In this document: positions 62,311 to 64,000 of the stretch, piece by piece
Layout: each line of letters begins with the position of its first letter
Position numbering within the stretch: the first letter of the stretch is position 1
Assembly: GCA_964507445.1 (NCBI GenBank)
Contig: CAZDQF010000007.1
Coordinates: forward strand, 1 to 64,000
Length of the DNA stretch: 64,000 bases
Direction: 5' to 3'
Source: GCA-2683135 sp964507445
GTDB taxonomy: Bacteria; Planctomycetota; GCA-002687715
Position numbers and translations under genes: made by a program
Notes under the pieces: model-generated
What the model was told of the DNA's origin: nothing
What the model saw: the letters and a program-made list of their open reading frames with translations, nothing else
Database searches by the model: none

Positions 62311-64000
62311 TCAGAGGTTCACGCTGGAGGCGTTGGTCCCGGCGCCGTTGCTCGCCAGGTAGCCGATGGTGACGCAACCGTTGTCCCACACGATGGTGAC
62401 CTGGAGGCCCGCCATGGCTTCGCCGGTGATGCCGTTGCCGCCATCCGTGTCCGCGTTGAAGCCGAAGGTCTCACCCGGGCCGAAGGGATCGCCGCCGGCG
62501 CCGAAGGTGAAGGTCAGGATCGGAGTGTTGCCCGCGAGAGCAGCGGTGGTGGACCAGCCGCAGAAGGCGGCCGGGTCACAGCCCGGGACGATGGAGTTGG
62601 TGGGACCGAAGTCCAGGCCCGGATCGGTGATGATGGTGCCTTCGCAGCCCGCCACGGCGGAGTTGCCGTTCTGGAAGTTGGCGGTGGTCACGGCCACGCC
62701 GGTCATGCCGGTCTGGTCGTAGTCAAACACCGTGGTGTTGGCGCCGGCCACGTTCGCCTGGGTCCAGTCCAGGGTGATGGACAGGATGTTGGCGCCCATG
62801 GAGTTGTTGGCGCAGGTCCAGTATGCGGTGCCGATGGGCACCGAGGCGCCGAAGTTGTTGGTGCCGGAGGCGCTGAAGGTGGCCCCCTGGGCGGTGCACG
62901 GAGGGCTGCCCTGGGCGGTGAAGGTGGCGGTGTTGGTGGCGTAGCCCGGGAAGGGGTTGCCGGTGTAGATGCCGCCCACGTCAGCGACGAAGCCCTGGAC
63001 CGTGATCACCGCGCCGGCCGGGAAGAACAACGGCGGCGCCGGGAAGGACGCGGCCGGGTCGCCCACCAGTTGGGGTCCGAGGCCGATGGGAGTGAGGCCC
63101 GAGGGGACCCCCAGGGTGTTGCCCAATTCGAAGTTCGCCGCGGGGTTGGCCGCTGGAACCGAGAAGGCGGTGGGGATGATCAACTCGGGAACCCCCAGGG
63201 TGCTGCCGAAGACGCCGTCGATGTTGGCCATCAGGACGGCGGGAGCTCCCACGGGAAGGGTGCCGGAGGCGCCGATGCCGTACTGCCAGGTCAGGAGGTC
63301 ACCGTCGAAGAAGTTACGGTTGCCCGTGGTGAACCCGCCCGCCGCGAATGCGCCGGAGGCGTCCACTTCCACGGTAACCTCGTCCGGGTAGCCGGAACCG
63401 GGCGTCGGCGTGTACAGGTCGAGGCGCTGGAAGACGACGCTGTCAGGGGCGGCCTGTGAGAGGTACACCACTTCGCTGTAGGGCGACCCCGGGCTGGTGC
63501 GATAGGCCACGTCAGCGCCGCCCTGGGCGCCGCCCACGGCGCGGATCATCCGGTTGCCGGTCTCGAGTCCGGTGGCCGGGTCGATCTCCGCCATGTCGCC
63601 CTGGTTGGGGGAGGTGGAGGCCCAGAGGGTGCCGCGCTCCTTGTCCCAGCCGAGCCCGTAGATGGACCAGCTGCCGTTGAACGGCCAGGAGGCGAGGGGG
63701 TTGCCGGCGAGGTCGAACTCCACCAGGTCGGAGGCGAAGTTGGCCGTCCACAGCGAGCCGTTGCCGCCGTTACCGGCCGGGTTGTAGGCCAGGGCACGCG
63801 GGAACGCCGGGTGACTGCCGGAGCCGGTGGTGGACGGCGGATGCGCGATGGGGAAGGTCACCAGCTGGGGGCCGTTGTCGGCGACGATGGCGACGAAGGC
63901 GCCGGCCAGGGCGTAGTTGCCGTGGCGGTCGAAGCACTGAACTCCGGTGTCGTCACCGACCATGATGTACTCGCCGGAGCTGTCGGCGGCCATGTCCCGG
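62311..64000 (-). CDS. Secreted beta-propeller protein, N-terminus cut by window edge
   Basis: An open minus-strand frame enters from the right edge and ends at 62311, about 563 codons visible. The first part reads like propeller blades recording events (TGVQCFDRHGNYALAGAFVA, SLWTANFASDLVEFDLAG, LGWDKERGTLWASTS, AEIDPATGLETG). The second part is rich in Gly, Asn and Thr with paired Cys (SPPCTAQGATFSASG, GCDPAAFCGWSTTAAL), like the protein at the left edge. An internal ATG at 63993 is unlikely to be the start because coding continues past it. A strong terminator follows. Function unknown. Confidence 0.83.
   Translation of the reverse strand, partial: RDMAADSSGEYIMVGDDTGVQCFDRHGNYALAGAFVAIVADNGPQLVTFPIAHPPSTTGSGSHPAFPRALAYNPAGNGGNGSLWTANFASDLVEFDLAGNPLASWPFNGSWSIYGLGWDKERGTLWASTSPNQGDMAEIDPATGLETGNRMIRAVGGAQGGADVAYRTSPGSPYSEVVYLSQAAPDSVVFQRLDLYTPTPGSGYPDEVTVEVDASGAFAAGGFTTGNRNFFDGDLLTWQYGIGASGTLPVGAPAVLMANIDGVFGSTLGVPELIIPTAFSVPAANPAANFELGNTLGVPSGLTPIGLGPQLVGDPAASFPAPPLFFPAGAVITVQGFVADVGGIYTGNPFPGYATNTATFTAQGSPPCTAQGATFSASGTNNFGASVPIGTAYWTCANNSMGANILSITLDWTQANVAGANTTVFDYDQTGMTGVAVTTANFQNGNSAVAGCEGTIITDPGLDFGPTNSIVPGCDPAAFCGWSTTAALAGNTPILTFTFGAGGDPFGPGETFGFNADTDGGNGITGEAMAGLQVTIVWDNGCVTIGYLASNGAGTNASSVNL

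Noticed and set aside
1..64000. tRNA, rRNA, CRISPR or insertion sequence
   Set aside because: No T-loop-like motifs in a cloverleaf context, no short regularly spaced direct repeats outside coding repeats, and no transposase were seen by eye.

Overview
This is a GC-rich chromosomal window that reads as Planctomycetota. The strongest marker is the adjacent pair of a cytochrome-c/DUF1549/DUF1553 protein and a DUF1501 protein (17.4-21.7 kb). Tat-exported GFO/IDH/MocA oxidoreductases, an arylsulfatase, Ser/Thr kinases with a single membrane segment and many secreted FG-GAP/VCBS repeat proteins agree with it. The exact lineage is inference. I see no tRNA, rRNA, CRISPR array, phage or insertion sequence.

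Layout. 1-15 kb is mostly carbohydrate metabolism: an oxidoreductase, a TauE/SafE permease, a thioredoxin-fold protein with an in-frame TGA at its catalytic Cys, and a tight operon of sugar dehydrogenase, lactonase and sugar-acid dehydratase (a non-phosphorylating oxidative sugar route). An ECF sigma factor overlapping a kinase-WD40 gene follows (both frameshifted as read), then a beta-helix carbohydrate-active protein, a quinone oxidoreductase and a sialate O-acetylesterase. 15-21.7 kb holds a coupled dehydrogenase/methyltransferase pair and the DUF1549/DUF1501 pair, the latter broken by a G17C18 block that looks artificial. 21.7-32 kb carries secreted beta-propeller proteins, a second kinase, a duplicated-domain lipoprotein and a PadR/membrane-protein pair. 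32-37 kb has a peroxiredoxin-dienelactone hydrolase fusion with an in-frame TGA at the peroxidatic Cys, translationally coupled to an oxidoreductase, and a divergent DUF1028-M20 fusion. 37-47.5 kb has a sulfatase and large FG-GAP proteins including a tandem paralogous pair. 47.5-53.8 kb has a small basic protein, an S66 carboxypeptidase, an S9 peptidase, a zinc peptidase and TatD. 53.8-59.1 kb is a xylA-xylB-lipoprotein-transporter operon. The right end holds more secreted proteins, the last running off the edge.

The most notable observation is that two unrelated thiol-redox genes each carry TGA exactly at the catalytic cysteine codon, with downstream reading continuous. In both, the apical loop of a predicted hairpin begins 22 nt after the TGA. 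They are best read as selenoproteins. A second theme is promoter layout: TANNNT boxes sit exactly 6 nt (five genes) or 8 nt (three genes) upstream of start codons, which suggests leaderless mRNAs. Several single-base frame breaks and the G17C18 block suggest some local sequence errors, so the broken genes may be intact in the organism.
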